A stretch of DNA of 64,000 bases, taken from the NCBI GenBank assembly GCA_016793465.1, contig JAEUJW010000080.1, forward strand, positions 62,001 to 126,000. The letters run 5' to 3'. A program made the translations under genes and the position numbers. The notes under the pieces are model-generated. The model did no database searches, was not told the origin of the DNA, and worked only from the letters and a program-made list of their open reading frames with translations. Shown piece by piece: positions 13,029-21,181 of this stretch (position 1 is its first letter; each line of letters starts with the position of its first letter). The DNA comes from Myxococcales bacterium. GTDB taxonomy: Bacteria; Myxococcota; Polyangia; Nannocystales; Nannocystaceae.

Positions 13029-14276
13029 TCAGACCTTGTCGGCGGTGTCGCAGAGGAAGCGGTAGGTGCCCGCGCCCTCGCCCGCCGGGAACGTGGTGTA
13101 GCTCTTCAAGGTCCCGTCGAGGTTCCACTTGTAGAGCATCGAGCAGCCGTCGCAGTGCTCCGAGCTCGGCTCGTCGGGCACCGGCGTCTCGGTCACCCAG
13201 AAGCGCTGATCGTCCCGCGCGCGCCAGCCCGGGCAGTCGTCGCTGTTGAGGCCCATGCCCTCGCAGGTCGCGCCCATCATGGCCGGGAAGATGGCCAGGA
13301 TCGCCAGGTAGTCGCTGCCCTTGCCGACGTTGCCGCCGCCGACCGGCGTGATGTTGTCGGTGGTCGCCACCTGGTAGGCCGCGAGCGCGTGGCCCTCGCT
13401 GCGCGTGACCAGCAGGTGCATGCCGAACGCCTGGCACAGCGTCTCGGCCGCCGCGGCCCCCTTGTCGCTGGCCATCATCACCTGGGTGTCGACCTTCAGG
13501 AACGTGTAGCCGCCGCCGTCGACGTCCATGTCGCACCACACCGACACGTCGATGTTGCCGCCGAGCTCCTCCGGCCAGATGGTGTACACGCCCGACCCCG
13601 CGGTCGGCACGCTCTCGAGGATCTGCAGGCAGCTGGTCGCGTCGAAGCAGCCCTCGAGGCAGCCGTCGCTCGGGTCGCTGTTCTGGTCGTCGCAGGTCTC
13701 GGGCCCGTTGATCTTGCCGTCGCCGCAGCGCGGCCCCGGCTGGCAGGCGGTCGTGCAGCCGTCGTACGCGCTGTCGCTGTTGCTCGGGCCCGCGTCGCAC
13801 GCCTCGAGCGGCGCGTGGAGGATGCCGTCGCCGCAGCGGGCCAGCAGGCACGCGTTGGTGCAGTCGTCCTCGTCGACGGCGTTGGCGTCGTCGCACGCCT
13901 CGACCCCGAACTGCACCAGCCCGTCGCCGCAGCGGGCCGCCTCGCACTCGCCGACGCACGCGTCCGTCTCGTCGGCGTTGCCGTCGTCGCAGGCCTCGCC
14001 GGCCTCGACCACCCCGTTGCCGCAGACCGCCTCGCTCGGCGTCGTCGTGTCCGACGGCTCCTCGGTGGTCGCCTCGCTCGACTCGCTGCCGCTCGACGTC
14101 TCGCCGCCGGTCGACGTCGGCGACTCTCCGGTGCTGGTCGAGCCCGGCTCGGTCACCGGCTCGGTCCCGGGCTGGGCGCACGCGGCGTCCCCCTCGGCAC
14201 AGCCGGCCACGTGACAGCCGATCGGTCCGGCCAGACCGAGGGACAGCGAGACTGCGAACAGGAGCGGACGAGACAT
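13029..14276 (-). CDS. Surface lipoprotein: four Cys repeats plus fibrinogen-like C-terminal segment
   Basis: A 415-aa lipoprotein with signal MSRPLLFAVSLSLGLAGPIG and lipid Cys 21. A Ser/Thr/Glu-rich stalk spans residues 35-80. Four CGDG/CGNG...CDDGN myxobacterial disulfide repeats follow (about 82-205). The C-terminal half opens with SCLQILESVPTAGSGVYTIW and VWCDMDVDGGGYTFLKV. This is the start of a fibrinogen-related or fibrillar-collagen C-terminal domain (disulfide-bounded 'SGVYTI...CDM...GGG'). The remaining 140 residues, with GWRARDDQRFW and HCDGCSMLYKWN, are less typical. It probably acts as a surface-binding protein. It resembles the 10461 lipoprotein in plan but carries a different binding head. 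Confidence 0.82.
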   Translation of the reverse strand: MSRPLLFAVSLSLGLAGPIGCHVAGCAEGDAACAQPGTEPVTEPGSTSTGESPTSTGGETSSGSESSEATTEEPSDTTTPSEAVCGNGVVEAGEACDDGNADETDACVGECEAARCGDGLVQFGVEACDDANAVDEDDCTNACLLARCGDGILHAPLEACDAGPSNSDSAYDGCTTACQPGPRCGDGKINGPETCDDQNSDPSDGCLEGCFDATSCLQILESVPTAGSGVYTIWPEELGGNIDVSVWCDMDVDGGGYTFLKVDTQVMMASDKGAAAAETLCQAFGMHLLVTRSEGHALAAYQVATTDNITPVGGGNVGKGSDYLAILAIFPAMMGATCEGMGLNSDDCPGWRARDDQRFWVTETPVPDEPSSEHCDGCSMLYKWNLDGTLKSYTTFPAGEGAGTYRFLCDTADKV

Positions 14277-14311
14277 GGCGTACTAAGCGGTAAGCGCGAC
14301 GAGGGAAAATA

Positions 14312-15784
14312 TCAGAACCGACCGCGCAGGCCGAGCCCGACCAGCCCAGGCCCGTTGCCGAGCGTGACCCGGGACTTGCGGGCGACCAGGTGCCGGGTCA
14401 AGAGCGCCACGCCGGCCCCGGCCATCAGCCCGACGCCCGCGCCGATGAACGCCGCCGCCGCCGTCTCGCGGCGCTGGTCGGCCTGCGGGTCGCCGCCGGC
14501 CGCCCCGTACAGGTCCCGCTGCACGCGCGGCCACTCCCTCGCATACCACGCGGCCCCGATCAGCGCGACCCCGCCGCCGACCCCCAGCTCGATCCACAGC
14601 CCGCCGTTCGTCAGCCCGTCGGCGCCGGCTTTCCGCACCGGCAGACCCGCCGTCGCCGCCGCGATCGCCAGGCCGAGGCCCGCGCCGACCATGCCCGAGC
14701 CGACCGCGCTGGCCGTCAGCGCCCTGACGAAGGCCGCGTTGTCGGGGGCGACCGTGAAGTCCGCGTAGGTCTTCCGGTGAGAGGCGAGCAAACCGACCCC
14801 GACCGCGAGCGAGAGCCCGCCGGCCGCTCCGAGCCCGATCGCCAGGGGCTTGCCGGGGTCGCGTTCCCGCGGCTGCGCGTCGAGGTCGGACGGCGGCGCC
14901 GGCGGGGGCGGTAGGGCCACCAGCGTGACCGGCGGCGGATCGCCCTCACCGGCCACCCACGTGATCTCCTGCGCCTCGTAGCCGACGGCCTCGAGCCGGG
15001 CGCGCCAGCGACCTGGCACAAGAGACAGCCTCTCGACGGCCTGGGCCCCGCCGATCATGCGCAGCCCGCCGCCGCCGGCCTCGCTCTGCTCGAGCGTCAG
15101 CGTCCACTGGGCCCCGGCCGCGACCGCCGCCGCCGGCTCGATCGCCAGGGTCGTGTCGACGAGGATCCGCTCGAGCGGGAACACCACCTCCTCGGCCGGC
15201 GGATCGGCTCGCCCCGAGCGCCGGGGGAACGCCACCACCTTCTGCCGCGGCCTGTAGCCCGGCACCTCGACGGTCAGGCTCCACACCCCCGGGTCGACGT
15301 CGACGACCCGCCCGTCCTCGCCCTCGGTCACCAGCAGCGGCCGCACCTCGTCGGGCGCGACCCGTCGCAGCGTCAGCCGCCCGCCCGTCGGCAGCCCGCC
15401 GTCGGCCTGCAGGCGGATCAGCACCGGCAGCGTGTGCCGCCGCGCCGCCATGCGCCGCGCAGTCAGCCGCGCCCGCAGCTTCGGGTTCATCTCCGGCTCC
15501 GCCGCCAGCAGCGTGCGCATGTGTTCGATCGCGTGGGCCCAGTGCCCCGCCCCCTCGCGCGCCTGGGCCGCGAAGCTCAGCACCCGCGTGCTGCGACCCT
15601 CGACCCACAGCGCCTCGAACCCTTGCGCCGCCTGGTGGAACCGCCGCGCCTTCAGGTCGGCCAGCGCCCGGGTGAAGCGCTGCTCGCCGTCGGCGACCTC
15701 GGCGGCTCCGTCCGGCGCCGCGGCCCCGTCGGACGGCGGCGGTGCGCCCATGATCCCGAGCGCGACGATGCATGCGGCGATCAT
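14312..15784 (-). CDS. TPR-like / PEGA-like membrane protein
   Basis: A 490-aa protein. ATG 15784 is followed by a hydrophobic signal (MIAACIVALGIMGAPPP); the frame is open further upstream but only as a shadow of the divergent gene. Residues 25-120 look like one or two TPR-type helical pairs (EQRFTRALADLKARRFHQAA...GFEALW). Residues 130-310 hold beta-rich segments with VVDVDPGVWSLTVEVPGYRP and VPGRWRARLEAVGYEAQE, in the style of PEGA domains. The C-terminal 180 residues have four hydrophobic segments, ending in a short basic tail. Similar TPR-PEGA proteins are common and unassigned in myxobacteria. Confidence 0.65.
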   Translation of the reverse strand: MIAACIVALGIMGAPPPSDGAAAPDGAAEVADGEQRFTRALADLKARRFHQAAQGFEALWVEGRSTRVLSFAAQAREGAGHWAHAIEHMRTLLAAEPEMNPKLRARLTARRMAARRHTLPVLIRLQADGGLPTGGRLTLRRVAPDEVRPLLVTEGEDGRVVDVDPGVWSLTVEVPGYRPRQKVVAFPRRSGRADPPAEEVVFPLERILVDTTLAIEPAAAVAAGAQWTLTLEQSEAGGGGLRMIGGAQAVERLSLVPGRWRARLEAVGYEAQEITWVAGEGDPPPVTLVALPPPPAPPSDLDAQPRERDPGKPLAIGLGAAGGLSLAVGVGLLASHRKTYADFTVAPDNAAFVRALTASAVGSGMVGAGLGLAIAAATAGLPVRKAGADGLTNGGLWIELGVGGGVALIGAAWYAREWPRVQRDLYGAAGGDPQADQRRETAAAAFIGAGVGLMAGAGVALLTRHLVARKSRVTLGNGPGLVGLGLRGRF

Positions 15785-15845
15785 GCCCTCGCCGCATACC
15801 ACGCCTTCGGCCCGCCGCGCAGCACCTGTGTTATGCCTGGGGCCC

Positions 15846-18233
15846 ATGCACGGCACCGCCTCGTCCGCGCCGGAGCGCTCCGGCGCGCCCGCGGACACAC
15901 CCCCACGCACCCCGCGCTGGTCGCTCGCCGGCCTCGCCCTCGTCCACGCCATCGTCTTCGCGTGGGCCTCCGCCACCCTCCCGTGGCAGCGCTGGACCGT
16001 GTTCGCGGCCACCACCGCCGCGCTCGCGGCCTGCCACGCCGCCACCGCCCTGCTCGCCCTCGCCGGCAGCCGCCACCGCGCCCGCGCCTGGCGCGTCACC
16101 GCGTTCGTCTCGCTGGCCTACCTCGCCCTCCACACCTTCACCGCCGTGACCGCCGGGGCCTACATCGCCGCCCTCTACGGCGGCCTCGGCCGCGGCGTCG
16201 CGGCCGGCCTCGCCGCCGTCTGGGGCGTGTTCGTGCTGCTGACCGCCCCGCTCGCCGTGTGGGGCCTCGCCGCCACCGGCGGCCTCGCGCGCCGCCGCGG
16301 CCTCGGCCTCGCCGGCGCGCTCGTCCTCATGTTCGGCCTCGGCATGTGGCGGGCCACCGCCGCCGCGGCCGCGACCCCGCTGCCCCACCCGACCGGCGGC
16401 GCATCGCCGATCGTCTCTCGCCAGGGGCCGCCGGGCACCGCCGACCCCGCGGCCCTCGCCCTCGCCCTCGCGGGCGAGCTCCGCCGCGCCAAGCGACCTG
16501 TCCCTGGGGACAGCACGAAGATCGCCCTGTGGACCCGCCAGCCCGCCGCCTGCGACGGCCCGCTCGACCGCCCGACCGCGCTCGTCACCTACCCCGTCCG
16601 CGACACCGCCAAGCCGGTCAAGCCCGCCGACAAGTCGCCCCGCCTGCGCGGCACGACCCGCTGCGTGCAGGCCGACGAGCCCGCCGCGCTCATCCCCGCG
16701 ATCGCCGCCCTCGTCGCCGACGCCGCCGCGATCGGCCCCATGAAGATCGACATCGTCACCGGCCGCCAGCCGCTGTCCGCGTCGCTGCCCGGCCCCACGC
16801 CGCTGCTGCTGCGCCCCGGCCTCGACGGCGTGTGCGACGGCCGGCGCTGCCTCGCCCCCTGGCAGCTGGTCTCGCTCGGCCTGTTCGTCACCCACACCCC
16901 GCTGCCGTTCATCGAGGACCTGCGCTTCGGCGCCGACCCCTACGCCCTGCGCCGCGCCCTCGTGCGCCGCGGCGAGACCCCCGGCGACAGCGTCGACGGC
17001 CTCGACCGCATCACCACCCACAGCTTCTTCGTCGACGCCGCCGGCGACGTGCGCCACGCCCCGCGCATGCGCGAGGTCCAGGACCGCCTCGACGCCGACA
17101 ACCTCGGCGCCGCCGCCCTCGCCGCCGAGCGCCACATCCTCGCCGCCCAGGACCCCGACGGCCGCTTCCGCTACATCCTCCACCCGTTCTCCGGCCGCGT
17201 CACCTGGAAGGGCTTCGCCGTGCCGCGCCAGGCCGGCACCACCCTCGCGCTGTGCGAGCTCGGCTCGCAGGACCCAGCCGTGGTCGCCAGCGCCGCCTCG
17301 TCGCTGAAGATGCTCGCGTCGCTCGAGCAGCAGGCCGGCGACGTCTCGGGCCTCGTCTACCACGAGCGCCCGCCGCCGCCCGGCCCGCGCCGCCCCGCCT
17401 CGCTCGGCGACACCGCGCTGCCGCTGATCGCCTACCTGACCTGCCGCCCGCGCACCGGCCCCGGGCACGACGTCCTGATCGGCCGCCTCGGCCGCTTCCT
17501 GCTGGCGATGCAGCGCCCCGACGGCGGCTTCCACCCGCGCTACGACCTCGACAAGGCCGCCCCGATCCCCGGCCCCGATCCGATGTACGCCGCCGGCCAG
17601 GCCGTCTACGCGCTCGCGCTGCTCGAGGGCCTGCTCGCCGCGCACCCCGATCCCGCGCTGCCCGACCACGCGACGGTGCAGGCCGCGGTCGCCCGCGCGA
17701 TGACCTACTTCGCCGACGACTACTGGGGTCACGGCCTCTACGGGTTCTTCTTCCTCGAGGAGAACTGGCACTGCCTGGCCGCCCGCGCCGCCCTGCCGAT
17801 CCACCGCCACACCGGCTACGAGAACTTCTGCCTCGACTACGTCGACTTCAAGCGCCGCCTGATCTTCGACGAGCGCAGCGGCGTCAGCGACGACCTCGTC
17901 GGCGCCTACGGCTTCGGCAACGTGCTGCCCCCGCACAACACCCCGACGGCCGGCTTCGGCGAGGCCCTGTCCGCCGCCATGGCCGTGCGCGCGGCCCAGG
18001 GCACCACCCGCCCCGAGGACACCCGCCTCATGCAGCAGGTCCTGACCTTCCTGGTCGAGCAGCAGTGGACCGAGCACAACTGCTTCGCCTGCACGCCCGA
18101 CCACCACGTGCCCGGCGGCTTCAGCGAGTCGGTCGGCTCGCCCGACCTCCGCATCGACTACACGCAGCACGCCTGGGCCGCCCTCGGCCACGGCGGCCGC
18201 GCCCTCGGCCTGCTCGCGGAGCGCAGTCTTTGA
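15846..18233 (+). CDS. Large membrane protein with toroid-like C-terminal repeats
   Basis: A 795-aa protein from ATG 15846. Residues 25-180 carry about five hydrophobic helices. The rest is soluble and probably outside the cytoplasm. From about residue 410 there are repeats such as ILAAQDPDGRFRYI and LLAMQRPDGGFHPRYD with long helices between. That is the QxxDGxF pattern of alpha/alpha toroids (squalene cyclase and prenyltransferase-like folds), without the acid catalytic motif of cyclases. An EENWHCLAARA segment lies near 640. The gene is followed by a small protein and an HTTM protein and probably forms one unit with them. A copy of the 16-bp palindrome is read in frame at 16498-16513 as part of a Pro/Gly turn. 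Function unknown. Confidence 0.7.
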   Translation: MHGTASSAPERSGAPADTPPRTPRWSLAGLALVHAIVFAWASATLPWQRWTVFAATTAALAACHAATALLALAGSRHRARAWRVTAFVSLAYLALHTFTAVTAGAYIAALYGGLGRGVAAGLAAVWGVFVLLTAPLAVWGLAATGGLARRRGLGLAGALVLMFGLGMWRATAAAAATPLPHPTGGASPIVSRQGPPGTADPAALALALAGELRRAKRPVPGDSTKIALWTRQPAACDGPLDRPTALVTYPVRDTAKPVKPADKSPRLRGTTRCVQADEPAALIPAIAALVADAAAIGPMKIDIVTGRQPLSASLPGPTPLLLRPGLDGVCDGRRCLAPWQLVSLGLFVTHTPLPFIEDLRFGADPYALRRALVRRGETPGDSVDGLDRITTHSFFVDAAGDVRHAPRMREVQDRLDADNLGAAALAAERHILAAQDPDGRFRYILHPFSGRVTWKGFAVPRQAGTTLALCELGSQDPAVVASAASSLKMLASLEQQAGDVSGLVYHERPPPPGPRRPASLGDTALPLIAYLTCRPRTGPGHDVLIGRLGRFLLAMQRPDGGFHPRYDLDKAAPIPGPDPMYAAGQAVYALALLEGLLAAHPDPALPDHATVQAAVARAMTYFADDYWGHGLYGFFFLEENWHCLAARAALPIHRHTGYENFCLDYVDFKRRLIFDERSGVSDDLVGAYGFGNVLPPHNTPTAGFGEALSAAMAVRAAQGTTRPEDTRLMQQVLTFLVEQQWTEHNCFACTPDHHVPGGFSESVGSPDLRIDYTQHAWAALGHGGRALGLLAERSL
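16498..16513. repeat. Palindrome family copy (perfect, in a coding region)
   Basis: CTGTCCCTGGGGACAG: perfect 7-bp arms around TG, inside the 795-aa protein gene. It is a member of the family described in the findings. Confidence 0.75.
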
Positions 18234-18258
18234 AGTTTAAATTATTAAATAGTCTTAG
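18229..18258. promoter_or_regulatory. AT-rich island before the small HTTM-partner gene
   Basis: A 30-base stretch with about 80% A+T begins at the stop codon of the 795-aa gene and ends about 25 bases before the next ATG. It contains TTTAAATTATTAAAT. In this GC background it stands out sharply; a promoter for 18283 is the simplest reading, but a terminator-proximal relic is possible. Confidence 0.4.
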
Positions 18259-18282
18259 AACGCTGCGCTCCGAGGTCCGGGC

Positions 18283-18735
18283 ATGAACCGCTCCGCCGCG
18301 GGCGCCTGGCTGCTCACGGTCGGGGTGCTGGCGATCCAGCTGTCGCCGCTGACCCGCGGCGAGCGCTACGACTCGTTCCCGTGGTCGACCTACCCGATGT
18401 TCGCCCACGGCCGCCCCGACGCCGTCACCGTGGTCGACCAGGTCGTCGCCGTGGCCGCCGACAAGACCACCCGCCGCGTCCCGCCGCGCCTGATCGCCAA
18501 CGACGAGGTCCTGCAGGCCGCCGCCACCCTGCGCTACGCCGTCCGCCGCGGCAAGAAGTCGACGCGCGCGCTGTGCCGCCAGGTCGCCGCCCGCGTGGCC
18601 GCCGACCCCGGCTTCGCCGACGCCAGGACCCTCGAGCTCGTCACCGTCAAGTACGACGCCCTGCGCTACTTCGAAGGCGACACCGCCCCCCTCGGCAAGC
18701 CCCACGTCCGCGCCCGCTGCAAGGTGCCCCGGTGA
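18283..18735 (+). CDS. Small exported protein paired with HTTM gene
   Basis: A 150-aa protein with an N-terminal hydrophobic segment (AGAWLLTVGVLAIQLSPL) and the motif RYDSFPWSTYPMF, which I associate with small proteins encoded beside HTTM-domain genes. The rest is basic with three Cys. Its TGA overlaps the GTG of the next gene (GTGA at 18732-18735), so the two are translationally coupled. A GAGG lies 11 nt before the ATG. Function unknown. Confidence 0.65.
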   Translation: MNRSAAGAWLLTVGVLAIQLSPLTRGERYDSFPWSTYPMFAHGRPDAVTVVDQVVAVAADKTTRRVPPRLIANDEVLQAAATLRYAVRRGKKSTRALCRQVAARVAADPGFADARTLELVTVKYDALRYFEGDTAPLGKPHVRARCKVPR

Positions 18736-19922
18736 CGACGGACCCGCCCGCCCGCGACCTGTCCCCAGGGCCAGCCGACCTGTCCCCAGGGCCATCCCCG
18801 AACCACCTGTCCCCGAAGACACCCGACCTGTCCCCAGGGCCAGCCCCGAACCACCTGTCCCCGAGGACACCCGACCTGTCCCCCGGGCCAGCCCCGGCGT
18901 CCGCCGCGCCCGCCGCCGTCCTGTCCCCCGGGCCAGCCCCGAGTCCCGCCGCCGACCTGTCCCCCGGGCCAGCCCCGACGTCCGCCGCCGACCTGTCCCC
19001 CGGGCCAGCCCCGGGCGGCCGCCTCGCCGCCCTCGCCCGCGCGGCCGACGCCTGGCTGCGCGCCCCGGCGCCCGCGACCCGCCTGGCCGCCCTGCGCCTG
19101 CTCAGCGGCGCCGCCGCGACGATCTACCTGATCGTCCGATCGATCCACCTGGTCAGCTTCGTCGACTTCCCGGCCCGCAGCTTCGCCCCGGTCGGCGTCA
19201 CCAGCGTGCTCTCGGCCCCGCTGCCGGCGGCGGCGGTCGTCGCCCAGGTCGCGCTCGCCGTCCCGCTCGGCCTCGCCTTCACCCTCGGCTGGCGCTGGCG
19301 CGTCACCGGCCCGCTGTTCGCCGGCCTGCTGCTGTGGGTGCTCAGCTACCGCAACTCGTGGGGCATGGTGTTCCACACCGACAACCTGATGGTCTTCCAC
19401 GTGCTCGTGCTCGGCTGCGTGCGCGCCGCCGACGCCTGGTCGCTCGACGCCCGCGCCGGCCGCACGCGCCCCGAGCCCGGGGCCCACGGCTGGCCGGTGC
19501 GCCTGCTCGCGCTCGTCACCGTGGTCTCGTACTTCATCGCCGGCGTGGCCAAGCTGCGCCTGTCCGGCGTGACGTGGATCGCCAGCGACTACCTGCGCAA
19601 CTACGTCGCCTGGGACAACCTCCGCAAGCTCGAGCTCGGCGACTGGTACTCGCCCCTCGGCGCCGCGCTCGTCGCCCACGCCTGGCTGTTCCCGCCGCTC
19701 GCGGCCCTCAGCCTCGCGCTCGAGCTGCTCGCCCCGCTCGCCCTGGGCGGCCCGCGCCTCGCCCGCGCCTGGGCGTTCACCGCTTGGGCCTTCCACCTCG
19801 GGGTGTTCGCGGTCATGGCCATCTTCTTCCCCTACCCCCTGCTCGGCCTGGCGTTCGCCCCGCTCTTCGCGGTCGAGCGCCTCCGCCTGTGGCGCTGGCT
19901 CGGCCTCGAGCGGGGGCCCTAG
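18732..19922 (+). CDS. HTTM-domain membrane protein with palindrome-derived N-terminal repeat
   Basis: A 396-aa protein starting at the GTG that overlaps the previous stop. Residues 1-95 are a low-complexity tail of repeated DLSPGPAP/NHLSPKTP units; each repeat is one copy of the 16-bp palindrome family read in frame. From residue 105 there are about eight membrane helices in the HTTM arrangement (horizontally transferred transmembrane, related to vitamin K-dependent gamma-carboxylase): LAALRLLSGAAATIYLIVRS, WGMVFHTDNLMVFHVLVLG and AFTAWAFHLGVFAVMAIFFPY. The His in FHTDN and FHLGV are family positions. The soluble half of carboxylase is missing, as in most bacterial HTTM proteins. Probably acts with the two upstream genes. 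Confidence 0.8.
   Translation: MTTDPPARDLSPGPADLSPGPSPNHLSPKTPDLSPGPAPNHLSPRTPDLSPGPAPASAAPAAVLSPGPAPSPAADLSPGPAPTSAADLSPGPAPGGRLAALARAADAWLRAPAPATRLAALRLLSGAAATIYLIVRSIHLVSFVDFPARSFAPVGVTSVLSAPLPAAAVVAQVALAVPLGLAFTLGWRWRVTGPLFAGLLLWVLSYRNSWGMVFHTDNLMVFHVLVLGCVRAADAWSLDARAGRTRPEPGAHGWPVRLLALVTVVSYFIAGVAKLRLSGVTWIASDYLRNYVAWDNLRKLELGDWYSPLGAALVAHAWLFPPLAALSLALELLAPLALGGPRLARAWAFTAWAFHLGVFAVMAIFFPYPLLGLAFAPLFAVERLRLWRWLGLERGP
18759..19008. repeat. Nine in-frame copies of the palindrome family
   Basis: Copies start at 18759, 18780, 18807, 18828, 18855, 18876, 18921, 18957 and 18993. Most read CTGTCCCC(A/C)GGGCCAG; copies 3 and 5 keep the GACA half but lose the rest. Spacing is 21-45 nt, always in multiples of three, so the frame is kept. 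Confidence 0.85.
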
Positions 19923-19964
19923 ACCCCCTTGCAGCCCGGTCGCCGGCCTGGAAAGGTGGGCGGC

Positions 19965-20438
19965 ATGCAGCTCCGTCCGTTCGCCCTCCTCGCCACCCTC
20001 GCCCTCGTGACCTGCGGCGGCGCCGGGGACATCAAGCCCAAGTCCGGCACCTGGACCTACGACGGCAGCATGCTCGTCATGAGCACCTGCGGCGACGACC
20101 CGCCGGTCTACGCCGAGGGCAACTTCACCCTGACCGACAACGGCGGCAGCTTCACCGTCGACGACGGCACCTACCCGGCCTTCACCTGCTCCTACGAGGG
20201 CGGCAGCTACGCGTGCGCCGAGCGCGTCATCGAGACCATCGAGGACCTCCCGATCGACGCCACGATCACCTTCAACGGCAGCGTCGACGGCGACCTCGAC
20301 AGCGCCACCTCCCTGTCCGGCGTCCACACCGTCGAGGTCACCTGCGCCGGCTCGAGCTGCAGCACCGCCGCGGAGCTCGCCAACATCGACGCGCTCCCCT
20401 GCGAGTACACCTTCAGCTTCACCGCCTCCACCAAGTGA
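19965..20438 (+). CDS. Small lipoprotein, hypothetical
   Basis: A 157-aa lipoprotein: MQLRPFALLATLALVTC gives a lipobox LVTC with Cys 17. The mature part is acidic and beta-rich with six further cysteines in likely pairs, including STCGDD, FTCSYEGG, YACAER and VTCAGSSC. ATG 19965 is chosen for the signal peptide and for a GGAAAGGTGG about 6 nt upstream. An in-frame ATG at 19929 adds 12 residues before the signal and is less likely. The next gene starts 7 nt after its stop. No family recognised. Confidence 0.7.
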   Translation: MQLRPFALLATLALVTCGGAGDIKPKSGTWTYDGSMLVMSTCGDDPPVYAEGNFTLTDNGGSFTVDDGTYPAFTCSYEGGSYACAERVIETIEDLPIDATITFNGSVDGDLDSATSLSGVHTVEVTCAGSSCSTAAELANIDALPCEYTFSFTASTK

Positions 20439-20445
20439 CCCGCCC

Positions 20446-21054
20446 TTGGCCTGGTACGACTGGTTCTCCAACTTCTACGACGCCAGCCTCGAGCGCCTCT
20501 ACCACGACGCCAGGCTCGCCGCCGCGGCCGCCCTGCAGGCCGAGCCGCACCACGCCCTCCTCGACCTGCCGTGCGGCACCGGCCAGAGCTTCGACGCGCT
20601 CGCGCCGAAGGTCGCCGCCCTCGTCGGCGTCGACCTCAGCGAGGGCATGCTCCGCCGCGCCCGCGCGCGCGTCGCGGCCCACGGCTGGCCGCACGTCCGC
20701 CTGCTCCGCTGCGACGTGCACGCCCTCGCCCTCGCCGACCTCCACCTGCCGACCCCGCGCCTCGATCGCCTGCACGTGTTCCTCGGCCTCAGCACCTTCC
20801 CCCGCTGGGAGGCGGCGTTCGAGCACCTGTGGTCGCTGCTGGTCCCCGGCGGCCGCTGCGTCGTCGTCGACGTGCACAGCGCGCGCCCCGGCCTGCAGGG
20901 CCGCATGGTCAACCTCGTCGCCGGCGCCGACATCCGCCGCCGCACGTGGGAGCCGCTGGAGCGCCTGGCCGTCAACTTCACGCGCGAGGACCTGAGCTAC
21001 CGCCGCCAGCACGGCGGCCAGATCTTCCTCGCCGCCGGCGACAAGCCGGCCTGA
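20446..21054 (+). CDS. Class I SAM-dependent methyltransferase
   Basis: A 202-aa cytosolic methyltransferase. Motif I is LLDLPCGTGQSF (residues about 38-49), followed by VGVDLSEGMLRRAR (motif II acidic Asp), the LRCDVHAL region, and LVPGGRCVVVD. It is close in plan to the UbiE/Methyltransf_11 type that acts on small lipophilic molecules; the substrate is unknown. The start is a TTG 7 nt after the lipoprotein stop, giving the common MxWYDWFSxFYD opening; no ATG is available. It probably shares a transcript with the preceding lipoprotein gene. Confidence 0.8.
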   Translation: MAWYDWFSNFYDASLERLYHDARLAAAAALQAEPHHALLDLPCGTGQSFDALAPKVAALVGVDLSEGMLRRARARVAAHGWPHVRLLRCDVHALALADLHLPTPRLDRLHVFLGLSTFPRWEAAFEHLWSLLVPGGRCVVVDVHSARPGLQGRMVNLVAGADIRRRTWEPLERLAVNFTREDLSYRRQHGGQIFLAAGDKPA

Positions 21055-21134
21055 CCCGCGGCGCCGGCGTCGTGTGCTCGAGCGGTCCGACCGCGGCCGC
21101 CGCGCGGCGCGCGGTGCGGGCGGCGTGGTCGACG

Positions 21135-21156
21135 CGGCTGTCCCGAAGGACAGCCG
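21135..21156. repeat. Palindrome family copy between convergent genes
   Basis: CGGCTGTCC, CGAA, GGACAGCCG: perfect 9-bp arms with a tetraloop. It sits between the methyltransferase stop (21054) and the OmpA gene stop (21182), where it could end transcription from both sides; there is no T-run. Confidence 0.75.
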
Positions 21157-21181
21157 GGAGCGAGCGGCGACGCGCCGCGGC

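Noticed and set aside
15434..18286. A 950-codon Arg/Pro-rich frame overlapping the 795-aa protein
   Set aside because: It is a frame-shifted shadow: extreme Arg/Pro content and no motif, while the overlapping frame has membrane helices and normal composition.
18759..19008. Regular repeats considered as a CRISPR array
   Set aside because: Units are only 16-20 bases, spacing varies from 21 to 45 nt in multiples of three, the spacers are similar to each other and the array is translated.
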